Assembly: GCA_036231525.1 (NCBI GenBank) | Contig: JAZAGZ010000072.1 | Location: forward strand, 1 to 7,918 | Length of the DNA stretch: 7,918 bases | Reading direction: 5' to 3' | From: UBA6522 sp036231525 | GTDB taxonomy: Bacteria; Pseudomonadota; Gammaproteobacteria; Steroidobacterales; Rariloculaceae | Position numbers and translations under genes: made by a program | The notes under the pieces: model-generated | Seen by the model: only the letters and a program-made list of their open reading frames with translations | The model's database searches: none | Told to the model about the DNA's origin: nothing | Part shown: one piece after another, positions 1 to 7,160 of the stretch | How positions within the stretch are numbered: position 1 is the first letter of the stretch | Layout of the letters: the number at the start of each line of letters is the position of its first letter

Positions 1-3000
1 CGCCTGCATTTCATGCGTTCCATCGACGATATTCTTGTACATCTTGGTACGCCCCTGAACGTCGTCTGACTTAACGGTCAACATCTCTTGAAGTGTGTAT
101 GAAGCACCATAAGCCTCTAATGCCCACACCTCCATCTCTCCGAATCGTTGCCCTCCGAATTGGGCCTTACCGCCAAGAGGTTGCTGCGTGACTAGGCTGT
201 AAGGACCTGTGGATCGAGCATGCATTTTGTCATCAACCAGGTGATTAAGCTTCAGCATATACATGTACCCCACGGTTATGGGTCTGTCGAAGGCTTCACC
301 AGTCCGCCCATTGTAGAGAGTAGCTTGCCCGGACTCAGGCAGCCCCGCCAGCTCTAATAGATCCTTTATCTCCTGTTCGTTCGCACCATCAAAAACCGGT
401 GTAGCCATCGGTACACCTTGAACTAAGTTGTGAGCAAGCTCGAGCAACTCTTCTGCGTTCATGCTCTTAAGATCTTCCTTTTGACTCTTGAGATCTTCCT
501 TTTGACTCTTAGTCTTCTTTTTATCCCCGGTCTTGTTGTACAGCACCTCTAAGAACCGTCGAACCGCGGCCGCCGACTCATCAGAATGCAACAATTCCTC
601 TATCTTGCGACCTAGCTCCTTAGCGGCCCAGCCCATGTGCGTTTCGAGCACCTGACCGACATTCATACGTGAAGGCACGCCCAGCGGATTCAGTACAATA
701 TCTATAGGCGTACCGTCTTCCATGTAAGGCATATCCTCTACGGGTACGATTGTGGAGATCACGCCCTTATTACCGTGACGACCAGCCATTTTGTCGCCCG
801 GTTGCACGTGTCGCTTAACGGCAAGATAAACTTTAACCATCTTGAGAACTCCCGGCGCCAGATCATCGCCAGCAGTAATTTTCTGCTTTTTCTCTTCGAA
901 GAGCCGCTCGAATTCTTGACTCTGATCTCGAAAACGTTTCGCTGCCCGTTCGAGTTGGGAGTTAGCCTCTTCATTTCTCACTCGAATCTCGAACCACTTC
1001 TCGCGTGGAAGCTCACTTAAATACCCTTTCGTTATCTTGCTGCCAGATTTCAATCCTTGTGGCCCACCGGCTGCAACCTTAGAGTGTAATAATCGTTCTA
1101 CCCGCTCATAGATGTCTTCTTCGAGAATGCGGCGTTGATCATTAAGATCTTTGCGAACAGCTTCGAGTTCCTGGCGCTCTACCGCGAGTGCACGATCGTC
1201 TTTCTCAACACCGTCACGCGTGAAAACTCGAACGTCAATCACAGTTCCATCCATTCCTGGCGGAACCCTTAAGGAGGTGTCCTTAACGTCCGACGCTTTC
1301 TCACCAAATATTGCTCGAAGCAGTTTCTCTTCTGGAGTGAGCTGAGTCTCGCCCTTTGGCGTAACCTTACCGACAAGAATGTCGCTGGCCCTAACCTCAG
1401 CGCCAATAAAAGCGATGCCCGATTCATCCAACTTAGTCAATGCCACATCGCCCACGTTGGGAATATCGCCCGTTACCTCTTCGGGCCCCAATTTTGTATC
1501 ACGTGAGACGCAGGTAAGCTCCTCAATGTGTATTGTTGTAAACCGATCTTCCGTCACAACACGTTCTGAAATTAAAATAGAATCTTCGAAGTTGTACCCA
1601 TTCCATGGCATGAAAGCGACTAGCAGATTCTGTCCCAATGCCAGTTCCCCCAGACTTGTGGAAGGTCCGTCTGCAAGCACGTCACTACGCTCAATCACGT
1701 CTCCCGCTTTCACTAATGGCCTCTGATTTATGCAGGTATTCTGATTAGAACGCGTGTATTTAGTGAGATTATAGATATCGACCCCAGCTTCACCGGCAAT
1801 CGTCTCTTTGTCACTAACTCGAACGACGATTCGGGACGCGTCCACAGAATCGACCTGCCCACCTCGACGCGCAATCACGGTGACACCTGAGTCAGTAGCA
1901 ACTGTGCGCTCCATACCTGTGCCAACCAAGGGTGTCTCTGTCCGCAAAGTTGGCACAGCTTGACGCTGCATGTTAGAACCCATGAGTGCCCGGTTAGCGT
2001 CATCGTGCTCCAAAAACGGTATCAATGAAGCTGCAACCGACACGATCTGCTTCGGAGACACATCCATATATCGGATCTGTTCCGGCGGAAATAGAGCAAA
2101 CTCGTTCTGATAACGACAGGACACAAGCTCTGCTTCAAACTGTCCCCGTGTCGTTAGGCCCGCGTTAGCTTGCGCTATCACAAACTGCCCTTCCTCAATC
2201 GCGGAGAGGTACTCGATATCCCCGCTCACCCTACCATTTACGACCTTCCGGTAAGGCGTTTCAAGAAAACCATACTCATTTGTGCGAGCGTAGACAGCCA
2301 GAGAGTTGATGAGCCCTATATTAGGACCCTCAGGTGTCTCGATCGGGCATACGCGACCGTAGTGTGTAGGGTGAACGTCACGAACCTCAAACCCCGCCCG
2401 TTCTCGCGTCAGCCCCCCCGGCCCCAGCGCGGAGACGCGGCGCTTGTGAGTCACCTCCGATAGAGGATTATTCTGATCCATAAACTGAGACAACTGGCTG
2501 GAACCGAAAAACTCTTTCACCGCTGCCGCAACCGGTTTTGCGTTGATCATCTCCTGGGGCATGAGCCCCTCTGACTCAGCCAGAGTAAGACGTTCTTTTA
2601 CCGCTCGCTCCACACGTACTAGACCAATTCGGAACGCGTTCTCAGCCATCTCACCCACGCTGCGAACACGCCTATTTCCGAGATGATCAATGTCGTCAAC
2701 ACTACCCTTTCCGTTACGGATATCAATCAGGGTGCTTAACACATCAATAATGTCTTCCTTACTCAAAATCCCCTCGCCCTCTGACTCATCACGCCCAACT
2801 CTGCGGTTGAACTTCATGCGCCCGACGGCTGAAAGATCGTATCGCTCCGCATTGAAAAATAGGTTCTTAAAGAGGTTCTCTGCGGCATCCTTCGTAGGGG
2901 GCTCTCCAGGACGCATCATTCGATAAATTTCGACAAGCGCATCTAGAGGAGACTGCGTTGAATCGACCCGTAATGTATTCGAGATAAAAGGCCCGCGATC

Positions 3001-4047
3001 AAGGTCATTCACATACAGGGTGTTAATCTTTTTTATCCCGCGCTCGATCAGGTTCTCGATAATCTCTAAAGTAAGCTCATCATTAGCTTCCGCTAGCAAC
3101 TCTCCAGTTTCCTCGTCAACGACATCATGGGCGAGGATGCGCCCCTCAAGATACTCAGGTGGAACATCCAACTCCTTGACCTCCGCCTTTTCTAATGCTC
3201 GGATGTTCCGAATTGTGATACGCCGATCCTTCTTGACAATTACTTTACGCCCGACCTTGATATCGAAACTGGCTGTCTCTCCCCGTAGTCGCTCAGCAAC
3301 CAATTTCAAACTAATTTTCTTAGCTTCAAACGAGAACTCATTCGTCTCGAAACAGATAGCGAGTATCTCCTCATTCGTATACTCAAGCGCGCGCAATAGA
3401 ATAGTGGCAGGCAACTTGCGGCGGCGATCAATGCGAACGAACACGCAATCTTTCGCATCAAACTCGAAGTCGAGCCATGAACCACGATATGGAATCACCC
3501 GCGCGGAGAATAACAACTTGCCGGATGAGTGAGTCTTACCTTTATCGTGATCGAAGAAGACCCCAGGAGATCTGTGTAGTTGAGATACAACCACGCGCTC
3601 AGTACCATTAATTACAAAGGTCCCATTATTTGTCATCAATGGCATTTCACCGAGATAAACTTCCTGCTCGCGAATGTCCTTGACCTTTTTCTTACTACCA
3701 GAGGATTCCTTGTCATAGATAACTAGACGTACGAGGACACGAAGCGGTGCAGCGTAGGTCAAACCACGGAGCTGACACTCTTTAACATCGAAACCTGGTT
3801 CGCCGAGCCTATAACTGACGTATTCCAGTGCTGCGCTGCCGTTGTAACTGACTATCGGGAATACGCTGTTAAAGGCTGAATGTAGTCCCATATCCTTCCG
3901 TTGATTAGGAGGAACGGGCGCCTCCTCCTGGAGGAACTTCTGGTAGGACATGAGTTGGATCGAAAGCAGGGAAGGAACATCCAGCACTCCTGGAAGCTTT
4001 CCAAAATTCTTTCGAATACGCTTTTTCTCAGTAAACGAATACGCCAT
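1..4047 (-). CDS. rpoB: RNA polymerase beta subunit (3' end cut by window edge)
   Basis: Beta subunit of DNA-dependent RNA polymerase, forming one side of the catalytic cleft and the rifampicin pocket. The frame is open from ATG 4047 to position 1 (1349 codons, no stop; I checked every codon). The N-terminus MAYSFTEKKRIRKNFGK is typical of gammaproteobacteria. Residues 515-541 are the rifampicin region (GSSQLSQFMDQNNPLSE, then VTHKRRVSAL) with D524, H534 and S539 at the sites of E. coli D516, H526 and S531, so a sensitive-type pocket is expected. GDKMAGRHGNKG (about 1084-1095) is the active-site lysine region. A charged, helical stretch (about 950-1060) matches the lineage-specific insertion also present in E. 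coli. The last visible residues, NIVDGTHEMQA, lie about 25 residues before the E. coli C-terminus, so the full protein should be near 1374 aa against 1342. GAGG lies 9 nt before the ATG. An unusual 21-bp tandem repeat lies at 464-505. rpoC is expected beyond the edge. Confidence 0.98.
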   Translation of the reverse strand, partial: MAYSFTEKKRIRKNFGKLPGVLDVPSLLSIQLMSYQKFLQEEAPVPPNQRKDMGLHSAFNSVFPIVSYNGSAALEYVSYRLGEPGFDVKECQLRGLTYAAPLRVLVRLVIYDKESSGSKKKVKDIREQEVYLGEMPLMTNNGTFVINGTERVVVSQLHRSPGVFFDHDKGKTHSSGKLLFSARVIPYRGSWLDFEFDAKDCVFVRIDRRRKLPATILLRALEYTNEEILAICFETNEFSFEAKKISLKLVAERLRGETASFDIKVGRKVIVKKDRRITIRNIRALEKAEVKELDVPPEYLEGRILAHDVVDEETGELLAEANDELTLEIIENLIERGIKKINTLYVNDLDRGPFISNTLRVDSTQSPLDALVEIYRMMRPGEPPTKDAAENLFKNLFFNAERYDLSAVGRMKFNRRVGRDESEGEGILSKEDIIDVLSTLIDIRNGKGSVDDIDHLGNRRVRSVGEMAENAFRIGLVRVERAVKERLTLAESEGLMPQEMINAKPVAAAVKEFFGSSQLSQFMDQNNPLSEVTHKRRVSALGPGGLTRERAGFEVRDVHPTHYGRVCPIETPEGPNIGLINSLAVYARTNEYGFLETPYRKVVNGRVSGDIEYLSAIEEGQFVIAQANAGLTTRGQFEAELVSCRYQNEFALFPPEQIRYMDVSPKQIVSVAASLIPFLEHDDANRALMGSNMQRQAVPTLRTETPLVGTGMERTVATDSGVTVIARRGGQVDSVDASRIVVRVSDKETIAGEAGVDIYNLTKYTRSNQNTCINQRPLVKAGDVIERSDVLADGPSTSLGELALGQNLLVAFMPWNGYNFEDSILISERVVTEDRFTTIHIEELTCVSRDTKLGPEEVTGDIPNVGDVALTKLDESGIAFIGAEVRASDILVGKVTPKGETQLTPEEKLLRAIFGEKASDVKDTSLRVPPGMDGTVIDVRVFTRDGVEKDDRALAVERQELEAVRKDLNDQRRILEEDIYERVERLLHSKVAAGGPQGLKSGSKITKGYLSELPREKWFEIRVRNEEANSQLERAAKRFRDQSQEFERLFEEKKQKITAGDDLAPGVLKMVKVYLAVKRHVQPGDKMAGRHGNKGVISTIVPVEDMPYMEDGTPIDIVLNPLGVPSRMNVGQVLETHMGWAAKELGRKIEELLHSDESAAAVRRFLEVLYNKTGDKKKTKSQKEDLKSQKEDLKSMNAEELLELAHNLVQGVPMATPVFDGANEQEIKDLLELAGLPESGQATLYNGRTGEAFDRPITVGYMYMLKLNHLVDDKMHARSTGPYSLVTQQPLGGKAQFGGQRFGEMEVWALEAYGASYTLQEMLTVKSDDVQGRTKMYKNIVDGTHEMQA
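464..505 (-). repeat. 21-bp in-frame tandem duplication inside rpoB
   Basis: Two adjacent 21-bp units (464-484 and 485-505) differ only at one base (a at 469, g at 490), and six bases of a third copy follow (506-511). They encode SQKEDLK twice (residues 1181-1187 and 1188-1194), preceded by the lysine-rich GDKKKTK. The flanking segments (RRFLEVLYN before, MNAEELLELAHNL after) align with E. coli RpoB, which is about ten residues shorter here. The frame is kept and the difference between units is synonymous. Confidence 0.9.
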
Positions 4048-4205
4048 CGCGGGTTACCTCGACTCCGGTAAGCCACCCATTTGTGACTGCAGTAAATAGA
4101 CACAGAAAACCCCCACATCATGCGCAGGGTCAACTGCAAAATGATCGATCACCCACCTCATTACCGAGCCGGGTTGCCTCTCGCGGTTAAAGATGCCGCG
4201 TCTTA
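4048..4205 (-). promoter_or_regulatory. rplL-rpoB intergenic region with hairpins (attenuation/processing candidate)
   Basis: This 158-nt gap separates rplL from rpoB. In E. coli the equivalent gap holds a partial terminator and an RNase III site that lower rpoB relative to rplL. Here, in transcript order, there is a 5-bp hairpin right after the rplL stop (CGCGG/CCGCG, 4200-4182, loop of 9). It is followed by a larger stem, TTGCAGT with ACTGCAG (4139-4133 with 4093-4087; six Watson-Crick pairs and one G-U). Inside that lies GACCC with GGGTT (4131-4127 with 4112-4108) and a short T run (4107-4106). None is a strong intrinsic terminator, so the role is inferred from position. I see no convincing promoter. 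The rpoB ribosome binding site is at the left end. Confidence 0.45.
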
Positions 4206-4583
4206 TCACTTGATATCGACGCTTGCGCCAGCTTCCTCGAGCTGTTTTTTTACATCCTCTGCATCTTCCTTTGATGTGCCCTCTTTAACCGTATTTGGCA
4301 CACCCTCAACAAGATCTTTTGCCTCTTTCAGACCAAGCCCAGTCAACGCTCTAACCACTTTGATAACCGGAACCTTGTTCTCACCAAACCCGGTTAGTAC
4401 GGCATCAAACTCCGTCTGTTCTTCCGCAACAGCCTCATCACCACCTGCGGGACCTGCAGCAACCGCTACGGGAGCAGCAGCTGAAACGCCCCACTTATCC
4501 TCCAGAGCCTTCACAAGATCAACAACCTCCATGATAGGCTTATTACTCAACTCTTCAATGAGTTCCTCATTTGTCAAAGCCAT
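4206..4583 (-). CDS. rplL: 50S ribosomal protein L7/L12
   Basis: Multicopy stalk protein that recruits elongation and initiation factors to the large subunit; it dimerises and binds the L10 C-terminal helix. Length is 125 aa (E. coli 121). Residues 1-34 are the N-terminal dimerisation domain, followed by the flexible hinge (about 35-56, rich in Ala/Gly/Pro/Glu, including AAAPVAVAAGPAGGDEA). The C-terminal factor-binding domain (57-125) holds the hallmark TGLGLKEAKDLVE (81-93) and ends EEAGASVDIK. The ATG at 4583 has GGGAG 9 nt upstream. The gene lies 61 nt downstream of rplJ, presumably in the same transcript, matching the need for several L7/L12 copies per L10. Two stop codons follow in frame (TGA TAA), which may guard against readthrough into the long gap before rpoB. 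Confidence 0.98.
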   Translation of the reverse strand: MALTNEELIEELSNKPIMEVVDLVKALEDKWGVSAAAPVAVAAGPAGGDEAVAEEQTEFDAVLTGFGENKVPVIKVVRALTGLGLKEAKDLVEGVPNTVKEGTSKEDAEDVKKQLEEAGASVDIK

Positions 4584-4644
4584 GACTTCGTTCTCCCATA
4601 AATAAATTCAAATCTCAAAACTATTCGCGTAGACAATGCCCTGT

Positions 4645-5169
4645 TCATGACCCAGTTTTCTCGCTCTTGCCCTGCAGAGTTCTCGCCAACATAGCGGCTG
4701 GCTCTGTCAAGAGTCGAACGAGCTGGGTTAACGGTTCGTTCAATGTTCGCAGCAACATAGATCGCGCCTCATCCAAAGTTGGTAGAGCAGCTAAACGATC
4801 TAGGTCCTTGGCGGCGTAAAGCTCACCCCCAATCGACACAGAAACCGTTACTAATTTGTCGTGATCCTTAGCAAACCCCTTAATTACTCTGGCTGCCGCA
4901 CCAGGATCCTCTTTGGAAAAGGCTAGGAGAAGTGGCCCGCTGAGAGCTTCCTGCATACACTGAAATTCCGTTCCTTCAATAGCACGCCGTGCCAGCGAGT
5001 TTTTTACAACCTTCATATAGACACCGGAGCTTCGCGCCTCGGCTCTAAGCTCGGTCATTTCACCAACCGTCAATCCTCGGTACTCCGCAATTACAGCCGA
5101 TTCAGATGAAGCTGCTACTGAGTTTACCTCGGCGACCAGCGCTTTTTTTTCCTCTAAATTTAGCGCCAT
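4645..5169 (-). CDS. rplJ: 50S ribosomal protein L10
   Basis: Base of the ribosomal stalk: the N-terminal domain binds the 23S GTPase-associated region and the C-terminal helix carries L7/L12 dimers. In bacteria the L10-L7/L12 complex also represses its own mRNA. Length is 174 aa (E. coli 165). MALNLEEKKALVAEV, AEYRGLTVGEMTELR (28-42), VYMKVVKNSLARRAIEGT (50-67) and the FSKEDPGAAARV segment (84-95) are family hallmarks. The C-terminal helix from about 130 (LPTLDEARSMLLRTLNEP) carries the L7/L12 sites. I chose ATG 5169 because AGGAGG lies 5 nt before it. An in-frame TTG at 5190 would swallow that ribosome binding site and add seven residues not seen in L10 proteins. rplL follows after 61 nt. 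The 296-nt leader upstream is the likely control region. Confidence 0.97.
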   Translation of the reverse strand: MALNLEEKKALVAEVNSVAASSESAVIAEYRGLTVGEMTELRAEARSSGVYMKVVKNSLARRAIEGTEFQCMQEALSGPLLLAFSKEDPGAAARVIKGFAKDHDKLVTVSVSIGGELYAAKDLDRLAALPTLDEARSMLLRTLNEPLTQLVRLLTEPAAMLARTLQGKSEKTGS

Positions 5170-5410
5170 CCTTTCCTCCTGATAGATCAAGACGCAGCCC
5201 TAAAAATAATCCACAGGCCTCTGTCATTCCATCGCCACGGGGTACATCATCCTTCTCATCCCCGTGACACTCTGCAGTGCGTCCTCCACCAGGCAAGGCT
5301 GTTTGGACAAAACACCACCTGCGCAGGCGACTCGTGTCATTACCCCCATGGGGGGACCTGCGGTCTTCGATGATGGCCGGAATTACTACCGGCCCTTCCC
5401 TGTCCGCCCA
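5170..5410 (-). promoter_or_regulatory. rplJ mRNA leader, probable L10 autoregulatory site
   Basis: A long untranslated stretch before rplJ, where the L10-L7/L12 complex binds its own mRNA in E. coli and many bacteria. Hairpins, in transcript order: GGCCGG/CCGGCC (5394-5375, perfect 6 bp, loop of 8); a C/G-run palindrome centred on 5348-5349 (5355-5343); the palindrome CCTGCGCAGG (5327-5318); TGTTT/AAACA (5314-5300); and the strongest, CACGGGG/CCCCGTG (5266-5236, perfect 7 bp, loop of 17 containing GGATGA-like repeats and GATGTA). No hairpin is followed by a U tract, so these are not terminators. The regulatory role is inferred from position and from known L10 leaders; I did not fold the region or match it to a covariance model. 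Confidence 0.55.
5175..5180 (-). promoter_or_regulatory. rplJ Shine-Dalgarno sequence
   Basis: A full AGGAGG lies 5 nt before ATG 5169. It fixes the rplJ start, because the alternative in-frame TTG at 5190 lies upstream of it. Confidence 0.85.
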
Positions 5411-5416
5411 ATCTCA

Positions 5417-5445
5417 ACAATCTTAATTGGTTGGACAAGCGTCAA
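5417..5445 (-). promoter_or_regulatory. Candidate sigma-70 promoter for rplJL-rpoB
   Basis: Just after the rplA stop the minus strand reads TTGACG (5445-5440; five of six matches to the -35 consensus), then 17 nt, then GATTGT (5422-5417; only three of six at the -10). An overlapping reading is TTGAGT with TAAGAT (5425-5420) at 19 nt. AT-rich sequence lies upstream. The position matches the promoter between rplA and rplJ known in E. coli. The -10 is weak, so the exact site is uncertain. Confidence 0.45.
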
Positions 5446-5465
5446 CTCAATACTTAAATTTTCTC

Positions 5466-6161
5466 TCAATCACCCACCGTGCCCTGATCTACGATCACTC
5501 CAGGTCCCATCGTCGATGAGACACTGACACGTTTCATATACTGTCCCTTCGTCGAAGCCGGCTTAGCCTTATTCAGATCAGCCAGCAACGCCTCTAAATT
5601 CTGCGTCAAGGCCTCCACCTCGAACCCTACAGTACCAATCTGACAGTGGACAATACCCGACTTATCAGTGCGGTAACGAACCTGTCCAGCTTTGGCGTTT
5701 TGGACCGCAGCGGCAACGTCTGACGTAACCGTTCCAACTTTGGGATTAGGCATTAATCCGCGAGGCCCTAAAATTTGCCCAAGCTTACCCACCACTCTCA
5801 TGGCATCCGGACTAGCGATCACTACGTCAAAGTTCAATTCTCCGCCCTTGATAGATTCTGCAAGATCATCCATGCCGACGATATCGGCGCCAGCCTCCTT
5901 AGCGGCATCCGCATTTTCGCCTTGTGCAAACACCGCAACGCAAACGGTTTTACCCGTACCGTTGGGAAGCACTGTAGATCCACGAACTACCTGATCCGAC
6001 TTTTTGGGGTCCACGCCAAGATTTACGGCGACATCTACGGACTCCTGAAATTTTGAGTGCGCGAACTCTTTGACCAATCCAATAGCCTCGGTGACTGGAT
6101 AAGCTTTACCACGCTCTAGGCGTTCCCTAGCAGCTTTCTGATTCTTGCTGAGCTTGGCCAT
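5466..6161 (-). CDS. rplA: 50S ribosomal protein L1
   Basis: L1 forms the mobile stalk at the ribosomal E site, helping release deacylated tRNA. In many bacteria it also represses translation of the rplK-rplA mRNA. Length is 231 aa (E. coli 234). The N-terminus MAKLSKNQKAARERLERGKAY and the central signature KLGQILGPRGLMPNPKVGTV (126-145) are diagnostic. The RYRTDKSGIVHCQIG segment (162-176) and the C-terminal KGQYMKRVSVSSTMGPG (205-221) belong to the RNA-binding domain I. The ATG directly abuts the rplK stop (TAG then ATG, no gap), and GGAGGG lies 7 nt upstream inside the rplK end. Translation is therefore probably coupled to rplK. After the stop comes the rplJ promoter and leader. Confidence 0.98.
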   Translation of the reverse strand: MAKLSKNQKAARERLERGKAYPVTEAIGLVKEFAHSKFQESVDVAVNLGVDPKKSDQVVRGSTVLPNGTGKTVCVAVFAQGENADAAKEAGADIVGMDDLAESIKGGELNFDVVIASPDAMRVVGKLGQILGPRGLMPNPKVGTVTSDVAAAVQNAKAGQVRYRTDKSGIVHCQIGTVGFEVEALTQNLEALLADLNKAKPASTKGQYMKRVSVSSTMGPGVIVDQGTVGD

Positions 6162-6593
6162 CTACAAACCCTCCACGTCCAAACCCATGCTTCGCGCACT
6201 GCCTGCGATGATTTTCACCGCAGCATCCATATCCGCAGCATTGAGGTCAGGTTCTTTGACCTTAACGATCTCCTCTAACTGAGCCCGATTAACCGTACCT
6301 ACTTTCTCAGTATTCGGCGTTCCGCTACCTTTCTCTATACCCGCTGCCTTTTTCAACAAAGCGGCAGCAGGGGGGGTCTTGGTGATAAACGTAAAGCTTT
6401 TGTCTGTATATACAGAAATGACCACGGGAATAGGCATACCCTGCTCAGCGCTCTGAGTCTCTGCATTAAAAGCCTTGCAAAACTCCATAATGTTTACGCC
6501 GTGCTGCCCAAGCGCCGGACCGACCGGAGGGCTTGGATTAGCCTGCCCGGCGGAAATCTGCAGCTTGATATAAGTCTCTACCTTTCTCGCCAT
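6162..6593 (-). CDS. rplK: 50S ribosomal protein L11
   Basis: L11 binds the GTPase-associated centre of 23S rRNA, takes part in factor-dependent GTP hydrolysis and is needed for RelA activation on stalled ribosomes. Length is 143 aa (E. coli 142). The N-terminal domain has the proline-rich hinge signature ANPSPPVGPALGQHGVNIMEFCKAFN (18-43; P20, P22 and P23 visible). The C-terminal RNA-binding domain starts about 72 (TKTPPAAALLKKAAG) and ends ARSMGLDVEGL. The ATG at 6593 follows nusG by 29 nt; the upstream sequence has AAGGGG and a nearer AGG as ribosome-binding candidates, neither ideal. That gap is too short for a usual promoter plus L1-binding leader, so rplK is probably read from secE-nusG transcripts or from a promoter inside nusG. 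Confidence 0.98.
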   Translation of the reverse strand: MARKVETYIKLQISAGQANPSPPVGPALGQHGVNIMEFCKAFNAETQSAEQGMPIPVVISVYTDKSFTFITKTPPAAALLKKAAGIEKGSGTPNTEKVGTVNRAQLEEIVKVKEPDLNAADMDAAVKIIAGSARSMGLDVEGL

Positions 6594-6622
6594 TCCAAAA
6601 ACCTAAATCCCCTTGCGTACTA

Positions 6623-7159
6623 TCACGCCTTCTCCACCTGACCGAAGTCGAGTTCAACTGGTGTTGAACGTCCGAGTATCTGTACTGCTACCCTGACCTT
6701 GCTCTTCTCATAATTAACATGCTCAACAACGCCATTAAAATCATTGAATGGCCCGTCTGTCACACGCACCACTTCCCCGGGCTCGAACAAAACTTTGGGT
6801 CTCGGTTTGTCTACCCCATCTTGTACACGACTCAGTATAGAGTCGGCTTCCTTATCAGAGATCGGCGCCGGAGCCTCCGTACTTCCACCGATAAAGCCGA
6901 GTACCTTTGGCACCTCCTTTACCAGATGCCAAGTGTCATCCCCCATTTCCATCTGAACAAGCACGTAACCAGGAAAAAACTTACGCTCACTTCGCCGCTG
7001 CTGACCTTCCCTCATCTCAACGACTTCCTCTGTAGGAATGAGAATCTTCCCAAACTTATCTTCTAAACCGTATCGTAATATCCGCTCTTCCAAAGAAGCC
7101 TTCACCTTGTGCTCATAATTCGAGTAGGCGTGGACGACGTACCATTGCAAATCAGCCAC
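6623..7159 (-). CDS. nusG: Transcription elongation/termination factor NusG (GTG start)
   Basis: NusG binds RNA polymerase through its N-terminal NGN domain and uses its C-terminal KOW domain to contact either Rho or ribosomal protein S10. Length is 178 aa (E. coli 181). The NGN domain runs about 1-115 (QWYVVHAYSNYEHKVKASLE; RKFFPGYVLVQM at 59-70). The KOW domain runs about 125-178 (FEPGEVVRVTDGPFNDFNG, ending VELDFGQVEKA). F141 matches E. coli F144, but L162 stands where E. coli has F165, giving ILGR instead of the usual IFGR. The start is GTG 7159, with AGGGGGG 7 nt upstream overlapping the secE end; this ribosome binding site sits in a hairpin loop (7161-7177). Two stops in frame (TGA TAG) end the gene. 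Confidence 0.98.
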   Translation of the reverse strand: MADLQWYVVHAYSNYEHKVKASLEERILRYGLEDKFGKILIPTEEVVEMREGQQRRSERKFFPGYVLVQMEMGDDTWHLVKEVPKVLGFIGGSTEAPAPISDKEADSILSRVQDGVDKPRPKVLFEPGEVVRVTDGPFNDFNGVVEHVNYEKSKVRVAVQILGRSTPVELDFGQVEKA

Positions 7160-7160
7160 G

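Noticed and set aside
2413..2419. A seven-C run in rpoB and a seven-G run in rplK (6370-6376), as phase-variable or frameshift sites.
   Set aside because: Both genes are essential and in frame through the runs, encoding the conserved GPGGLTRE and TPPAAA; runs of seven are not notable here.
2476..2505. Possible rifampicin-resistance changes in the RpoB pocket.
   Set aside because: D524, H534 and S539 (E. coli D516, H526, S531) are all the wild-type residues; the only difference nearby is a conservative valine for isoleucine.
775..3532. Open frames on the plus strand opposite rpoB (for example 3020-3532).
   Set aside because: They lie antisense to an intact, highly conserved rpoB, show no recognisable domain and have no supporting ribosome binding sites.
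4128..4133. TTGACC in the rplL-rpoB gap as a -35 box for a separate rpoB promoter.
   Set aside because: No acceptable -10 lies 16-18 nt downstream; the nearest TATTTA-like sequence is about 27 nt away and the region between is G-rich.
4120..4605. A 161-codon plus-strand open frame opposite rplL.
   Set aside because: The serine-rich translation is what an antisense reading of an Ala/Glu-rich gene gives; rplL is certain.
5170..5190. A longer L10 starting at TTG 5190.
   Set aside because: It would place the AGGAGG ribosome binding site inside the coding region; ATG 5169 fits the family N-terminus.
5102..5296. A 64-codon minus-strand frame across the rplJ leader, considered as a leader peptide.
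   Set aside because: It starts with a non-ATG codon, overlaps the rplJ start in another frame, and has a low-complexity Gly/Lys/Arg product unlike any known leader peptide.
5375..5394. GGCCGG/CCGGCC hairpin as a terminator for secE-nusG-rplK-rplA.
   Set aside because: The stem is followed by ATCATCG on the minus strand, with no U tract, and it lies downstream of the rplJ promoter candidate.
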